A DNA stretch of 64,000 bases from contig DISJ01000006.1 of NCBI GenBank assembly GCA_002421605.1, positions 1 to 64,000 on the forward strand. The letters are read 5' to 3'. Below, one piece after another: positions 40,528 to 49,495 of the stretch. The DNA is from Rhodobacteraceae bacterium UBA6213. GTDB taxonomy: Bacteria; Pseudomonadota; Alphaproteobacteria; Rhodobacterales; Rhodobacteraceae. The notes under the pieces were generated by a model. It made no database searches. It was not told where the DNA came from and worked only from the letters and a program-made list of their open reading frames with translations. Within the stretch, counting starts at the first letter, position 1; every line of letters starts with the position of its first letter. A program made the position numbers and the translations under genes.

Positions 40528-42489
40528 TTACTCCGCCGGGGTTGCCTGAAGCGGGGCCACCTTGCGCGCCCCCGCTGCCACGCGATAGCGCCGGTCAGAC
40601 AGGCTCAGAAGCCCGCCAAACGCCATCAGCAGTGCGCCCGCCCAAATCCAGTTGGCGAACGGTTTGATATAGGTGCGCACGGCCCAGCCGCCGTTGTCTT
40701 GCGGATCGCCCACTACCAGGTAGATGTCGCGCCAGATGCCGTTGTCGATAGCGGCCTCTGTTGTGGGCATCCCTTGCACCGGGTAGAACCGCTTTTCTGG
40801 GTGCAGTATTGTCACCAACTCGCCATCGCGGCGCACCGACATCGTAGCGGTGTTGGAGGCGTAGTTCGGCCCTTGCACCCGCTCGACGTTATCGAGCGTG
40901 ATTTCATAACCCGAAATCGTGAAGGGCACGCCCACTTGCGCCACGCGAATATCTTCGCTTTGCCAAGCGGTCAGTAGGCCGATACCGATGAAGGTGATGC
41001 CAAGGCCACCATGCGCGAAAGCCTTGCCCCAGTCAGCGCGCGGCAGGCGGGCAAGGCGCGCAGGCGTACGCGCAGCGCGCAGCCAAAGCTCGGACAATGC
41101 GCCGAATACCAGCCAACTGCCCAGCCCCGCCGCCACCAAAGCGGTGGTCGAACGGTTTACACCGATCGCCCAGGCTAGCGCCACCACAGCAAGCGCCAGC
41201 ACCGCCGCCGGCCAGAGCGAGCGCATCGCGCGCGAAAGCGACGCACGCTTCCACGGCATGATTGCCCCAATCGGTAGCGCGATCGCCAGCACCAGCATGA
41301 AGGGCGTAAACGCCTTATCGAAGAACGGCGCACCAACCGAAAGCTTGCGCCCCCAGAACATCTCGGCCAGCAGCGGCCAGACAGTGCCCACGAAGACCAC
41401 CAGCGCCGCAACGGCAAGCAGGATGTTGTTCAGCACCAGCGCGCTTTCGCGACTCGACAGCGCGAAGACGCCGCGCCCCTGCATGGAGCTTGCACGCGCC
41501 GCATAAAGCGTCAGCGCGCCACCCACGAACAGCGCCAGAATCCCCAGAATGAAGATGCCGCGCTGCGGGTCAGCGGCGAAACTGTGTACCGAGGTGATAA
41601 CGCCCGAACGCACGATGAAGGTTCCGATCAGCGAAAAGCCGAACGCTAGGATCGCCAGAAGCACGGTCCAGCTTTTCATCGATTCGCGTTTTTCGACCAC
41701 GACCGCCGAGTGCAGAAGTGCGGCTGCCAGAAGCCAAGGCATGAACGACGCGTTTTCGACCGGATCCCAAAACCAGAACCCGCCCCAGCCAAGTTCGTAA
41801 TACGCCCACCATGAACCGAGCGCGATGCCGATGGTCAGGAAAACCCATGCAGCCAGCGTCCACGGGCGCACCCAGCGCGCCCAGGCAGCATCGACACGGC
41901 CTTCGATTAGCGCAGCAACGGCAAAGGAAAACGCCATGCTGAGTCCGACATAGCCGAGGTAGAGGAAGGGAGGATGAAACGCGAGCCCTGGGTCTTGCAG
42001 CAGCGGGTTGAGGTCGTGACCGTTAAAGGGTGCCACCACCAAGCGCGTAAACGGGTTCGAGGTAAACACAATAAAGCCCAGAAACGCCGCACCGATCAGC
42101 CCCTGCACCGACAGCACTCGCGCCCGAAGCCGAGCAGGCAGCGCCGCGCCGAACCATGCCGCCGTGGCCCCGAAGCCCGCAAGGATCAACACCCACAAGA
42201 GCATCGAGCCCTCGTGGTTGCCCCAAACGCCCGAGATTTTGTAGAGCATCGGCTTGTCGGTGTGTGAATTGGCAAAGACCAATTGCAGCGAGAAATCCGA
42301 GGTGATGAAGGCCCAAGTCAAGGCGCCGAAAGAAAAGGCGATCAGCAAAAACTGCGCCGAGGCAGCAGGTTCGGCTATCGCCATCCAGCCGACCCATCCC
42401 TTCTGCGCGCCAATAAGCGGTATCAACGCCTGTATCAGTGCCACACCAAGTGCAAGCACCAGCGCAAAATGCCCAAGTTCGTTCAGCAT
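40528..42489 (-). CDS. ccmF: Haem lyase subunit CcmF (Ccl1)
   Basis: 653-aa integral membrane protein of the haem-handling family with about 15 helices. The tryptophan-rich WWD motif is visible as GWGGFWFWDPVENASFMPWL, and periplasmic histidines flank it. Joins haem from CcmE to apocytochrome c with CcmH. ATG at 42489 follows GAGGGAG. A hairpin terminator 89 bp upstream separates it from the lysis genes, so ccmF-ccmH must have a promoter in 42490-42577. Confidence 0.96.
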   Translation of the reverse strand: MLNELGHFALVLALGVALIQALIPLIGAQKGWVGWMAIAEPAASAQFLLIAFSFGALTWAFITSDFSLQLVFANSHTDKPMLYKISGVWGNHEGSMLLWVLILAGFGATAAWFGAALPARLRARVLSVQGLIGAAFLGFIVFTSNPFTRLVVAPFNGHDLNPLLQDPGLAFHPPFLYLGYVGLSMAFSFAVAALIEGRVDAAWARWVRPWTLAAWVFLTIGIALGSWWAYYELGWGGFWFWDPVENASFMPWLLAAALLHSAVVVEKRESMKSWTVLLAILAFGFSLIGTFIVRSGVITSVHSFAADPQRGIFILGILALFVGGALTLYAARASSMQGRGVFALSSRESALVLNNILLAVAALVVFVGTVWPLLAEMFWGRKLSVGAPFFDKAFTPFMLVLAIALPIGAIMPWKRASLSRAMRSLWPAAVLALAVVALAWAIGVNRSTTALVAAGLGSWLVFGALSELWLRAARTPARLARLPRADWGKAFAHGGLGITFIGIGLLTAWQSEDIRVAQVGVPFTISGYEITLDNVERVQGPNYASNTATMSVRRDGELVTILHPEKRFYPVQGMPTTEAAIDNGIWRDIYLVVGDPQDNGGWAVRTYIKPFANWIWAGALLMAFGGLLSLSDRRYRVAAGARKVAPLQATPAE

Positions 42490-42577
42490 CGGGGACTCCC
42501 TCATCCGGAGCGGGGATCATAAGAGCATTGGTGGCGCAGGCCAAGGCCGTGCAGCGAGTTGACGCAGAGGTGATCGC

Positions 42578-42602
42578 AAAAAAAGGGGGGCGACTGCCCC
42601 CC
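42578..42602 (-). terminator. Strong intrinsic terminator of the lysis cassette
   Basis: On the minus strand GGGGGGC pairs with GCCCCCC over a 4-nt loop and is followed by seven T. It lies 53 nt after the holin stop and before ccmF, so the holin transcript ends here. Confidence 0.92.
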
Positions 42603-42654
42603 ATGCGCTGCGGCGCAATTCACCCCTGTTGGTATTTGGCGATGAAGAAACCGC

Positions 42655-43137
42655 TCAGGGCGCGGCGCCGCTACGCCATTCGCTGAGCGCCTGGTTCTCG
42701 TCACTCGCGGTAACTGGCGCGATTGTGCGGGCTGGTTGTGCGCGGGTGCGAAAGTAATAGGCCTCGCGCGCCCCGAAATAGAAGCTGACGATGCCCCCCA
42801 ATAGCCACCAGAGCGGCTCGGGCACATAGTCGAGGCCGACCATCCGCTTGGAAAAGCCCGTGGGGTCGATCATCGCGTAAATGAAAAGCGATAAGGTGCC
42901 CAGCGCCAGCATTGGCCGCGGCAGGCGGTTCAACCCGTTCACAACGCTATCGAATTTGCCGGGGCGAACATATTGAAACTCTGCCCCGTGTTCGTCTAGC
43001 GCGGCGATGTAGGCGGCCTGAGATGCCTCCATCTGCTTGGTTGCGTTGGGGGTGAACACCTCGGCCACGTTGACCGCGGCGTTGGCAAGGGCAGTGGCGG
43101 CTGCCGAGCCACCGACGACACGATCAATCAGCCCCAT
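42655..43137 (-). CDS. 3TM-type holin (GTA-release type)
   Basis: 160-aa protein of the three-helix phage holin family. Hydrophobic stretches lie near 10-25 (AAATALANAAVNVAEVF, weak), 75-92 (PMLALGTLSLFIYAMID) and 107-125 (PLWWLLGGIVSFYFGAREAYYF). Its start overlaps the endolysin stop by 10 bp. AAGGGTGG precedes the ATG. Holins of this type together with a GH108 endolysin release gene transfer agents in Rhodobacterales. No capsid or tail genes are in the window. Confidence 0.85.
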   Translation of the reverse strand: MGLIDRVVGGSAAATALANAAVNVAEVFTPNATKQMEASQAAYIAALDEHGAEFQYVRPGKFDSVVNGLNRLPRPMLALGTLSLFIYAMIDPTGFSKRMVGLDYVPEPLWWLLGGIVSFYFGAREAYYFRTRAQPARTIAPVTASDENQALSEWRSGAAP

Positions 43138-43742
43138 GCTGCCACCCTTGCGCGGTGTTGCGCTTCGGTCAGATGAAAGCGGGGCGAGATGAACTCTTCG
43201 GCGCGCTTGATCCATCCGCCCTTGCCGCCATCGCTGTTGCGCCGCGCGTATTTGCGGCTTTGCGGGCGGGTATCGGCGATGCTGTAGTAATAATTGCGCC
43301 GGGCAATGCCATAGGCGTCAACAAAATGGTCTGGCGCCTTGGCGAAAGCGGCGCTGGCGGCGGCAGCGGTTTGCGGCCCGAGAACCCCATCGACCGCCAG
43401 ATTGTGGCCCATTTCGGTCAGCAGTCGTTGCAAAATCCGGATCGCGCCGCCACCTGCGTTGACATACATGTCAAAAACCGTGGCTTGAAGCGGCACTGGC
43501 AGGACCGCAAGGTTGGCGGCCTCGAAATAATGTTTGATGAAGATCGCCTCGGCGTCTGCGGCGCTGATGGCCTGAACATCGGCCTCGCTCACCTCGCCGT
43601 CGCCGTTCAGGTCAAGCCCGAGGCGGCGCAAGGTGCCGATGGTGACGCCGTAGTTGGTTGCACCGCCGGGGTCGTCGGGGTCATTGGTAAAGCCACCCTC
43701 GCGGGCAACAATTTCATGGGCAATTTCAGCTATGGTTTTCAA
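43128..43742 (-). CDS. Glycoside hydrolase 108 endolysin (GTA/phage lysis type)
   Basis: 204-aa N-acetylmuramidase. The catalytic Glu is E15 in REGGFTNDPDDPGGATNYGVT, the GH108 hallmark. A perfect EF-hand-like loop lies at 44-55 (D-L-N-G-D-G-E-V-S-E-A-D), then a C-terminal peptidoglycan-binding domain (LAVDGVLGPQT). Starts with TTG, supported by AGAGGAG 9 nt upstream. No signal peptide: it would need the overlapping holin to reach the wall. Lies between ccmE and ccmF. Confidence 0.9.
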   Translation of the reverse strand: MKTIAEIAHEIVAREGGFTNDPDDPGGATNYGVTIGTLRRLGLDLNGDGEVSEADVQAISAADAEAIFIKHYFEAANLAVLPVPLQATVFDMYVNAGGGAIRILQRLLTEMGHNLAVDGVLGPQTAAAASAAFAKAPDHFVDAYGIARRNYYYSIADTRPQSRKYARRNSDGGKGGWIKRAEEFISPRFHLTEAQHRARVAAWG

Positions 43743-43773
43743 GGGCAGACTCTCCTCTGGTGAAGAGAGCCTC

Positions 43774-43788
43774 GTGAACTGAGGTTAA
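43774..43788 (-). promoter_or_regulatory. Possible CtrA-type site before the endolysin
   Basis: On the minus strand TTAACCTCAGTTCAC has one intact TTAA half and a degraded second half at the CtrA spacing (TTAA-N7-TTAA), 31-45 nt before the endolysin start. CtrA influences GTA lysis genes in Rhodobacter. A single half-site is weak evidence. Confidence 0.25.
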
Positions 43789-43810
43789 TTCGTTCCGATA
43801 GCGGCGCGCG

Positions 43811-44254
43811 CTAGCTGCTCGGCGGCTCGTATACGCCCTGTTCCTTCAGCGCGTCGATCACTTCCTTGGGCATGTAGCTTTCGTCGTGCTTGGCAAGGAT
43901 TTCACGCGCGACAAAGGTGCCGTCTTCCATGGTGCCGGTGCCGACCATGCCTTTGCCCTCACCGAACAGATCGGGAAGCACGCCGGTAAAGCTGACCGGG
44001 ATCGAAGCACCACCGTCGGTGACGTTGAAGGTAATCGTGGTCGATGTGCCGCGCTGCAACGTTCCGGTTTCAACCAGCCCGCCGATGCGGAAGGTTTCGC
44101 CCGGTTTTGGCGGCTGTTCGACAACCTGAACGGGCGAACGGAAGTATTGCACACCGTCCCCTATCGCGAGATAGAAGGCCAGAAAGGCCGTTCCGAGCGC
44201 GACCGCGGCCAGCAAAAGCACTTGAACGCGGCGTTTCTTTTTCAGGCTTTTCAT
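43811..44254 (-). CDS. ccmE: Cytochrome c maturation haem chaperone CcmE
   Basis: 147-aa membrane-anchored haem chaperone. A basic N-terminus and one helix (VLLLAAVALGTAFLAFYLAIG) precede an OB-fold domain. The haem-binding histidine lies in LAKHDESYMPKEV, matching the HxxxY motif (H129, Y133 by my count). AAGGAG precedes the ATG. It is 10 bp from argC and 68 bp from the endolysin gene; other ccm genes follow after the lysis cassette. Confidence 0.95.
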   Translation of the reverse strand: MKSLKKKRRVQVLLLAAVALGTAFLAFYLAIGDGVQYFRSPVQVVEQPPKPGETFRIGGLVETGTLQRGTSTTITFNVTDGGASIPVSFTGVLPDLFGEGKGMVGTGTMEDGTFVAREILAKHDESYMPKEVIDALKEQGVYEPPSS

Positions 44255-44264
44255 CGTTACTCCT

Positions 44265-45293
44265 TCACGGGAAGACCGGCGCGAGCATCAGCCCGGCGGT
44301 CTCTTCGATACCCAACATCAGGTTCGCGTTCTGGATCGCTTGCCCCGACGACCCCTTGTTGAGGTTATCGAGTGCAACCATTACCACCGCACGCCCCGGC
44401 AGGCGATCACCGATCACGCCCACATGCACGAAATTGGAGCCTGCAATCGCCCGTGTCGAGGGGAGTGCGCCAAAAGGAAGCACCTCAAGAAAGGGCTCTG
44501 CGGCGTAGGCAGCGGTCAGAGTCGCGTAAATTTCGGCCGGATCGCCGCGCACATAGACCGTTGCAAGGATGCCGCGATTGAAGGGCAAAAGGTGCGGTGT
44601 GAATTGCACGCGCACGGGGCGTTTTGCCAAAAGGCTGAATTCCTGATCGAATTCGCCAAGGTGGCGATGGGTGCCACCCGCCGAATAGGGGTGAGTGCCG
44701 CCCGAAAGTTCAGCGTGCAACAGGTTTTCCTTGAGGCTGCGGCCCGCACCCGACACCCCCGCCTTCAGGTCGATCACGATCTCGTCAAGGTCGATTACGC
44801 CAGCCGAAATCAGCGGACGCAGCGCAAACTGACCAGCGGCGGCGTTGCAACCGGTGCCTGCAACCAGCCGCGCGCCACGGATCGCATCGCGGTAGAACTC
44901 GGTCAAGCCATAGACGGCTTCGCGTTGCAACTCTGGTTCGGAATGCGGCTTGCCATACCATTTTTCGTATTCTGCAGGGTCGCGCAGCCGAAAATCAGCC
45001 GACAGGTCGACAATTTTCAGCGTGCGCGGCAGCGACGCGATCACCGCCTGCGAAGTGGCGTGCGGCAGTGCGCAAAACGCCAGATCTACACCCGAAAAAT
45101 CGATATCTTCGATCTTTTGCACTAGCGGTAGGGCCAAATGGCGCAGATGCGGAAACACCTCGGCCATGGCCATTCCGGCCTTGCGGTCTCCCGATAGTGC
45201 CACGATCCGCATGCTGGGGTGGGTGGCGATGATCCGCACGAGCTCGGCGCCGGTATAGCCGGAGGCGCCGAGTATGGCGATGCGATGAATCAT
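44265..45293 (-). CDS. argC: N-acetyl-gamma-glutamyl-phosphate reductase
   Basis: 342-aa enzyme of arginine synthesis reducing N-acetylglutamyl phosphate to the semialdehyde with NADPH. ILGASGYTGAELVRI binds NADP and the catalytic Cys is C149 in GTGCNAAAG. The family commonly has NPGCYPT at this place, so the flanking residues differ. Type 1 length. Ends 10 bp before ccmE, so the two are cotranscribed; no functional link is obvious. Confidence 0.95.
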   Translation of the reverse strand: MIHRIAILGASGYTGAELVRIIATHPSMRIVALSGDRKAGMAMAEVFPHLRHLALPLVQKIEDIDFSGVDLAFCALPHATSQAVIASLPRTLKIVDLSADFRLRDPAEYEKWYGKPHSEPELQREAVYGLTEFYRDAIRGARLVAGTGCNAAAGQFALRPLISAGVIDLDEIVIDLKAGVSGAGRSLKENLLHAELSGGTHPYSAGGTHRHLGEFDQEFSLLAKRPVRVQFTPHLLPFNRGILATVYVRGDPAEIYATLTAAYAAEPFLEVLPFGALPSTRAIAGSNFVHVGVIGDRLPGRAVVMVALDNLNKGSSGQAIQNANLMLGIEETAGLMLAPVFP

Positions 45294-45419
45294 GGCAAGC
45301 TCGCTATCCTAGGTCGACTCTGGGATGCCGGAAGGGGGGCCGGGATGCAAGGGGGATGTGCGCACGGCGGGCGGAAGCGGCCAAGAGCCGCGCGTTTGCG
45401 CTGGTGCGCGCGGCGCACC

Positions 45420-46292
45420 CTACCCCAGCACCCGCCCGGCAACGGTGTCCAGCCGTGCCAAAACTTCTGGGTCGCGCGCCTCCGGGGCGGTCATGATTGC
45501 GTGCTCTAGCGCGTGATCGCATCCATGCGCACACGCCGTGCGTGTGCCACCCAGCAGCGCAGGTAGCCGCGCGATCAGACCACGCGCGTGCGCGGCGTTG
45601 GCACCGAGGGTTGCAACGACCGTGGCCACATCGACCGCGCCGTGCCCGGGGTGCCAGCAATCGAAATCGGTGATCATCGCGATCGAGGCATAGCAAAGTT
45701 CGGCCTCGCGGGCGAGTTTGGCCTCGGGCATTCCGGTCATGCCGATCACGTCGCAACCCCAGACCTCGCGGTACAGCCGCGATTCCGCCAGCGTAGAAAA
45801 CTGCGGCCCCTCCATCGCAAGGTATGTGCCGGCGCGATGCGCGCGCACCCCCTCGGCTTCGGCCGCACGAAAGCAGGCGTCTGACAGGCGCGCGCAAGTC
45901 GGCTGCGCAAAGCCCACATGCGCCACGCAGCCCGGCCCGAAGAACGATTTTTCGCGTGCAAAGGTGCGATCGATGAACTGATCGACGATCACGAAATCAC
46001 CCGGTGCCATGTCTTCGCGGAAACTGCCACAGGCGGAAACGGCCACAAGATCGGTCACACCCAGCCGCTTCATCGCGTCAATGTTGGCGCGGTAGGGCAC
46101 GCTGGTTGGGCTGTGCACATGGCCGCGCCCGTGGCGAGGCAGAAACGCGATCGGCACACCGCCAAGGCGACCCACCAGCACTTCGTCCGAGGGCTTTCCC
46201 CAAGGGGTTGCGACCTTGACCCAGCTTGCCCCTTCCAGCCCCTCTATCTGATAGACGCCCGAACCGCCGATGATGCCGATCATGGTTTGCAT
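45420..46292 (-). CDS. mtnP: S-methyl-5'-thioadenosine phosphorylase
   Basis: 290-aa purine nucleoside phosphorylase-family enzyme splitting methylthioadenosine to adenine and methylthioribose 1-phosphate. IGIIGGSGVYQIEG, FLPRHGRGHVHSPTSVPYRANI and MEGPQFSTLAESRLYR are characteristic. The GGAGACAAAC context precedes the ATG. The adenine it releases could be recaptured by Apt, encoded at 47405, on the far side of a transporter gene. Confidence 0.95.
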   Translation of the reverse strand: MQTMIGIIGGSGVYQIEGLEGASWVKVATPWGKPSDEVLVGRLGGVPIAFLPRHGRGHVHSPTSVPYRANIDAMKRLGVTDLVAVSACGSFREDMAPGDFVIVDQFIDRTFAREKSFFGPGCVAHVGFAQPTCARLSDACFRAAEAEGVRAHRAGTYLAMEGPQFSTLAESRLYREVWGCDVIGMTGMPEAKLAREAELCYASIAMITDFDCWHPGHGAVDVATVVATLGANAAHARGLIARLPALLGGTRTACAHGCDHALEHAIMTAPEARDPEVLARLDTVAGRVLG

Positions 46293-46407
46293 GTTTGTCT
46301 CCGCCGTTGCCGCGCCAACCTATGCGCCACAAGGCGGCTTTGGAAAGAGGGCGGTTTGCACTTTGCCACGCGCCAAGCTATCGCTTCTGCGTCAGGTAGG
46401 GAGAATG

Positions 46408-47286
46408 ATGGTGAGCAACGCTCGCGGCAGCGTGTTGATGGTTGCCGCGATGGGCGGCTTTGCGCTTGAGGATATGTTCATCAAGCACACTGCAGCGGTG
46501 CTGCCGGTGGGCGAGATTTTGATGATCTTCGGGTTCGCCGGCATGCTTGCCTTCATCGTTCTGGCGCTGCGGCGGGGCGAACGGGTGCTGCACCCGGCGA
46601 TTCTTTCTTGGCCAATCCTTGTGAAATCGGTGTGCGAGGTGGCGGGCCGCTTGGGCTATACACTGGCCATAGCACTTACGCCGCTGTCGAATGCCTCGGC
46701 GATCTTGCAGGCAACACCGTTGGTGGTGGTTGCCGGGGCCGCGCTGATCTTTGGCGAACAGGTCGGCTGGCGGCGCTGGGCGGCGATTGCGGCGGGCTTT
46801 GTGGGGGTGCTGATTATTCTGCGCCCGGGGATGGAGGGGTTCCGCCCCGCCTCGCTGTTCACCGTGCTCGGGATGCTTGGCTTTGCGGGGCGCGACCTTG
46901 CCACCCGCGCCGCGGCCCCGGTGCTGAGCAATGTGCAACTGGGCATCTACGGGTTTTTTATGCTGATCCCGACAGGCGCGGCGATTCTGGCCGTTACAGG
47001 CGGTGCTGTATTGCCGGGCGCGCCCGAAATGGTGGGGCTTGTGCTTGCCACAACCTTCGGCGTCGCCGCCTACTACGGGCTGACCGCGGCGATGCGGATG
47101 GGCGAGGTTTCGGTCATTACGCCGTTTCGCTACACAAGGCTGATCTTTGCGCTCGCGCTGGGCGTGCTGGTGTTTGGCGAAAGCCCCGACGCGCCGATGC
47201 TGATCGGCAGCGCCATTATCATCGCCAGCGGACTTTACACGCTGGCACGCGCGCGAAAAGTGGCGCGGGCGGCAAGGGGCGGGTAA
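46408..47286 (+). CDS. EamA/DMT family transporter
   Basis: 292-aa drug/metabolite transporter of about 10 membrane helices in two EamA repeats; ATPLVVVAGAALIFGEQVGWRRW and VLVFGESPDAPMLIGSAIIIASG are the repeat ends. The ATG at 46408 (4 nt after AGGGAG) is chosen; ATG 46405 and GTG 46411 are adjacent alternatives. Substrate unknown. It sits between mtnP and apt, so purines or methylthio compounds are conceivable substrates by context only. Confidence 0.86.
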   Translation: MVSNARGSVLMVAAMGGFALEDMFIKHTAAVLPVGEILMIFGFAGMLAFIVLALRRGERVLHPAILSWPILVKSVCEVAGRLGYTLAIALTPLSNASAILQATPLVVVAGAALIFGEQVGWRRWAAIAAGFVGVLIILRPGMEGFRPASLFTVLGMLGFAGRDLATRAAAPVLSNVQLGIYGFFMLIPTGAAILAVTGGAVLPGAPEMVGLVLATTFGVAAYYGLTAAMRMGEVSVITPFRYTRLIFALALGVLVFGESPDAPMLIGSAIIIASGLYTLARARKVARAARGG

Positions 47287-47404
47287 GGCGCAGACGGGCG
47301 GGCTGGCAAACATTTTTCGATGCTCCCCGCGACCTTGGCCCACACTTCCTGCCGCCCCGTCGCCGTGCTAACCCTGCCGCGTCGATACTCGCCCGGAGAC
47401 ACTC

Positions 47405-47938
47405 ATGGCCAAGACCGTCAGCGACTACATTCGCACCATCGCCGATTTCCCGCACGAGGGGATCTTGTTTCGCGATGTCACAACGCTATTTGCCGACGCG
47501 CGCGGTTTTCGCATGGCGATCGACCAGCTTTTGCTGCCATGGACCGGAACCCGGATCGACAAGGTCGTGGGGCTTGAGGCGCGCGGCTTTATCTTGGGCG
47601 GCGCGATTGCGCATCAGCTTTCGGTCGGATTTGTGCCGATCCGCAAAAAGGGCAAGTTGCCCGGCCAGACGCTTAGCCAAGCTTACAAGCTGGAATACGG
47701 CGAGGCGATCATGGAAATCCATGAAGACGCGCTGCAACCGGGCGAGCGCGTGCTGATCGTCGATGATCTTCTGGCTACTGGCGGCACCTGCGAGGCAGGG
47801 ATCAAGCTGGTAGAGCGGCTTGGCGCCGAGATTGTGGGCTGCACCTTTGTCGTCAATCTGCCCGAACTTGGCGGCGAGGCGCTGTTGCGCAAGCTTGGGG
47901 TCAATCTGCACATGCTGTGCGAGTTCGCCGGCACCTGA
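47405..47938 (+). CDS. apt: Adenine phosphoribosyltransferase
   Basis: 177-aa type I phosphoribosyltransferase making AMP from adenine and PRPP. The opening DYIRTIADFPHEGILFRDVTTLFAD is the Apt signature, and the PRPP motif is VLIVDDLLATGGT. GGAGAC precedes the ATG. Partner to MtnP in adenine salvage. Followed by a good hairpin terminator. Confidence 0.96.
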   Translation: MAKTVSDYIRTIADFPHEGILFRDVTTLFADARGFRMAIDQLLLPWTGTRIDKVVGLEARGFILGGAIAHQLSVGFVPIRKKGKLPGQTLSQAYKLEYGEAIMEIHEDALQPGERVLIVDDLLATGGTCEAGIKLVERLGAEIVGCTFVVNLPELGGEALLRKLGVNLHMLCEFAGT

Positions 47939-48025
47939 AGCGGCGCTAACCAATTTGCAACCCGAATCACGGTAAGCCGGGCAGGTCAGAAGGTTCGGCT
48001 GCTTGCACCACGTGAACCTAATGCG

Positions 48026-48068
48026 CCGCGCCCTGTCATGGCTCCTCCATGGTGGGGCGCGGTCTTTT
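48026..48068 (+). terminator. Terminator after apt
   Basis: CCGCGCCC pairs with GGGCGCGG; nested inside, CATGG pairs with CCATG over a 5-nt loop with a symmetric 3-nt internal loop between. Followed by TCTTTTCT. Ends 11 bases before the 3' end of the convergent dehydrogenase gene. Confidence 0.75.
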
Positions 48069-48079
48069 CTGGCGCCTGC

Positions 48080-49495
48080 TCACCCTTGCCGCAGCACCGC
48101 GCCAGGGTTCATGATGCCCATTGGATCGAGTGCGGCCTTGATCTGGCGCATCGCGGCCAACTTGCCGGCGTCGCCGTAGCGTTCCAGATCGCCCAGTTTG
48201 ATCCGCCCGATCCCGTGCTCGGCCGAAATTGAGCCGCCAAACTCTGTCACCAGATCGTGCACCAGCGTTTTCACACCCGCACGCACGGCTTCATATCCGT
48301 CGCGGGTGCGGCCCTCGGCGGGAAAGACGTTGTAATGCAGGTTGCCATCGCCGACATGGCCAAAACAGTTGACCCGGTAATCGCCATGCCGCGCCAACGC
48401 CGCGCCTGCCTTGGCGATGAACGCCGCCAACGCATCAAGCGGCAGCGAGATGTCGTGGCTTGAAATTGCGCCAATGCGCCGGTTCGCCTCGGGGATCGCC
48501 TCTCGCAGGCGCCACATTTCGGCGCGCTGCGCCCCGCTTTGCGCGATCACCCCATCAGAAACCAGCCCGGCCGCCATGCCCGCCTCGAACAGCCCCGTCA
48601 GCGCCGCCTCAGGTTCGATGCCTTCGGGTAAGCCCAGCTCTATCAACACCGTCCATTCGGGCGGCGCGGCAAAAGGTTGGCGCATGTCTGGCATGACCTC
48701 GCGCAGAAAGGCAAAGCCCTGCTGGTGAATCAGCTCGAAAGCCGAAATGCAGCCCGTCAGCCGCGCCTCGGCCAGCGCCAGCAGCGCCAGCGCTTGCGTA
48801 GGCCCCGCCACCGCCAGCATCGCCGTGCCCTCGCCAGCAGGGCGCGGAAACAGGCGCAGCGCTGCGACGGTGATGACACCCAATGTGCCTTCGGAGCCGA
48901 TCAGGAGGTTGCGCAGATCGTAGCCGGTGTTGTCTTTGCGCAACCGCTTGAGCCCACCGATCACGGTGCCATCGGCCAGCACCGCCTCGATGCCAAGGCA
49001 GAGATCGCGCGCGGCACCGTAGCGCAGCACATTGACCCCGCCCGCGTTGGTGCCAAGCACCCCGCCGATGCGCGCCGAACCTTGCGCCGCCAGCGTCAGC
49101 GGAAATACCCGCCCCACCGCCTCTGCGGCGGCCTGCACGTCGGCGAGAACCGCCCCCGCATCGACAATCGCCAAGTTTCCGACCGGGTCGATCTGGCGCA
49201 GCGCCGCCATTCGTTCCAGCGACAGGATCAGTGGCGCGGGCCCTTCGGGGTTGACCTGCCCGCCAACTAGTCCGGTGCCGCCGCCATAGGGCACAACCGC
49301 CACCCGTTCGGCCGAACACTGCCGCAAAATCGTGGCCACTTCGGCGGTGCTGCGTGGCCGTGCCAGCACCCCAGCGTGCCCAAACAGGCGACCGCGAGGT
49401 TCGACAAGATAGCGTGGTGGCGCATCACAAAGCGTGTCCTCGGGCAGCAGGGCCGCAAGGCGCGCGGAAAAGCGGGTGTCGGCGGGGTTCAGCAT
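48080..49495 (-). CDS. FAD-linked oxidase, D-2-hydroxyacid dehydrogenase (GlcD/D2HGDH-like)
   Basis: 471-aa flavoprotein of the FAD_binding_4 / FAD-oxidase_C family. The PCMH-type FAD domain shows VVPYGGGTGLVGGQ and GSARIGGVLGTNAGGVNVLRYG; the catalytic metal site is NCFGHVGDGNLHYN and EHGIG. Likely substrates are D-lactate, D-2-hydroxyglutarate or glycolate; sequence does not settle it. The ATG at 49495 overlaps the upstream stop as TGATG, so it is translationally coupled to the DUF1697 gene. Confidence 0.9.
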   Translation of the reverse strand: MLNPADTRFSARLAALLPEDTLCDAPPRYLVEPRGRLFGHAGVLARPRSTAEVATILRQCSAERVAVVPYGGGTGLVGGQVNPEGPAPLILSLERMAALRQIDPVGNLAIVDAGAVLADVQAAAEAVGRVFPLTLAAQGSARIGGVLGTNAGGVNVLRYGAARDLCLGIEAVLADGTVIGGLKRLRKDNTGYDLRNLLIGSEGTLGVITVAALRLFPRPAGEGTAMLAVAGPTQALALLALAEARLTGCISAFELIHQQGFAFLREVMPDMRQPFAAPPEWTVLIELGLPEGIEPEAALTGLFEAGMAAGLVSDGVIAQSGAQRAEMWRLREAIPEANRRIGAISSHDISLPLDALAAFIAKAGAALARHGDYRVNCFGHVGDGNLHYNVFPAEGRTRDGYEAVRAGVKTLVHDLVTEFGGSISAEHGIGRIKLGDLERYGDAGKLAAMRQIKAALDPMGIMNPGAVLRQG

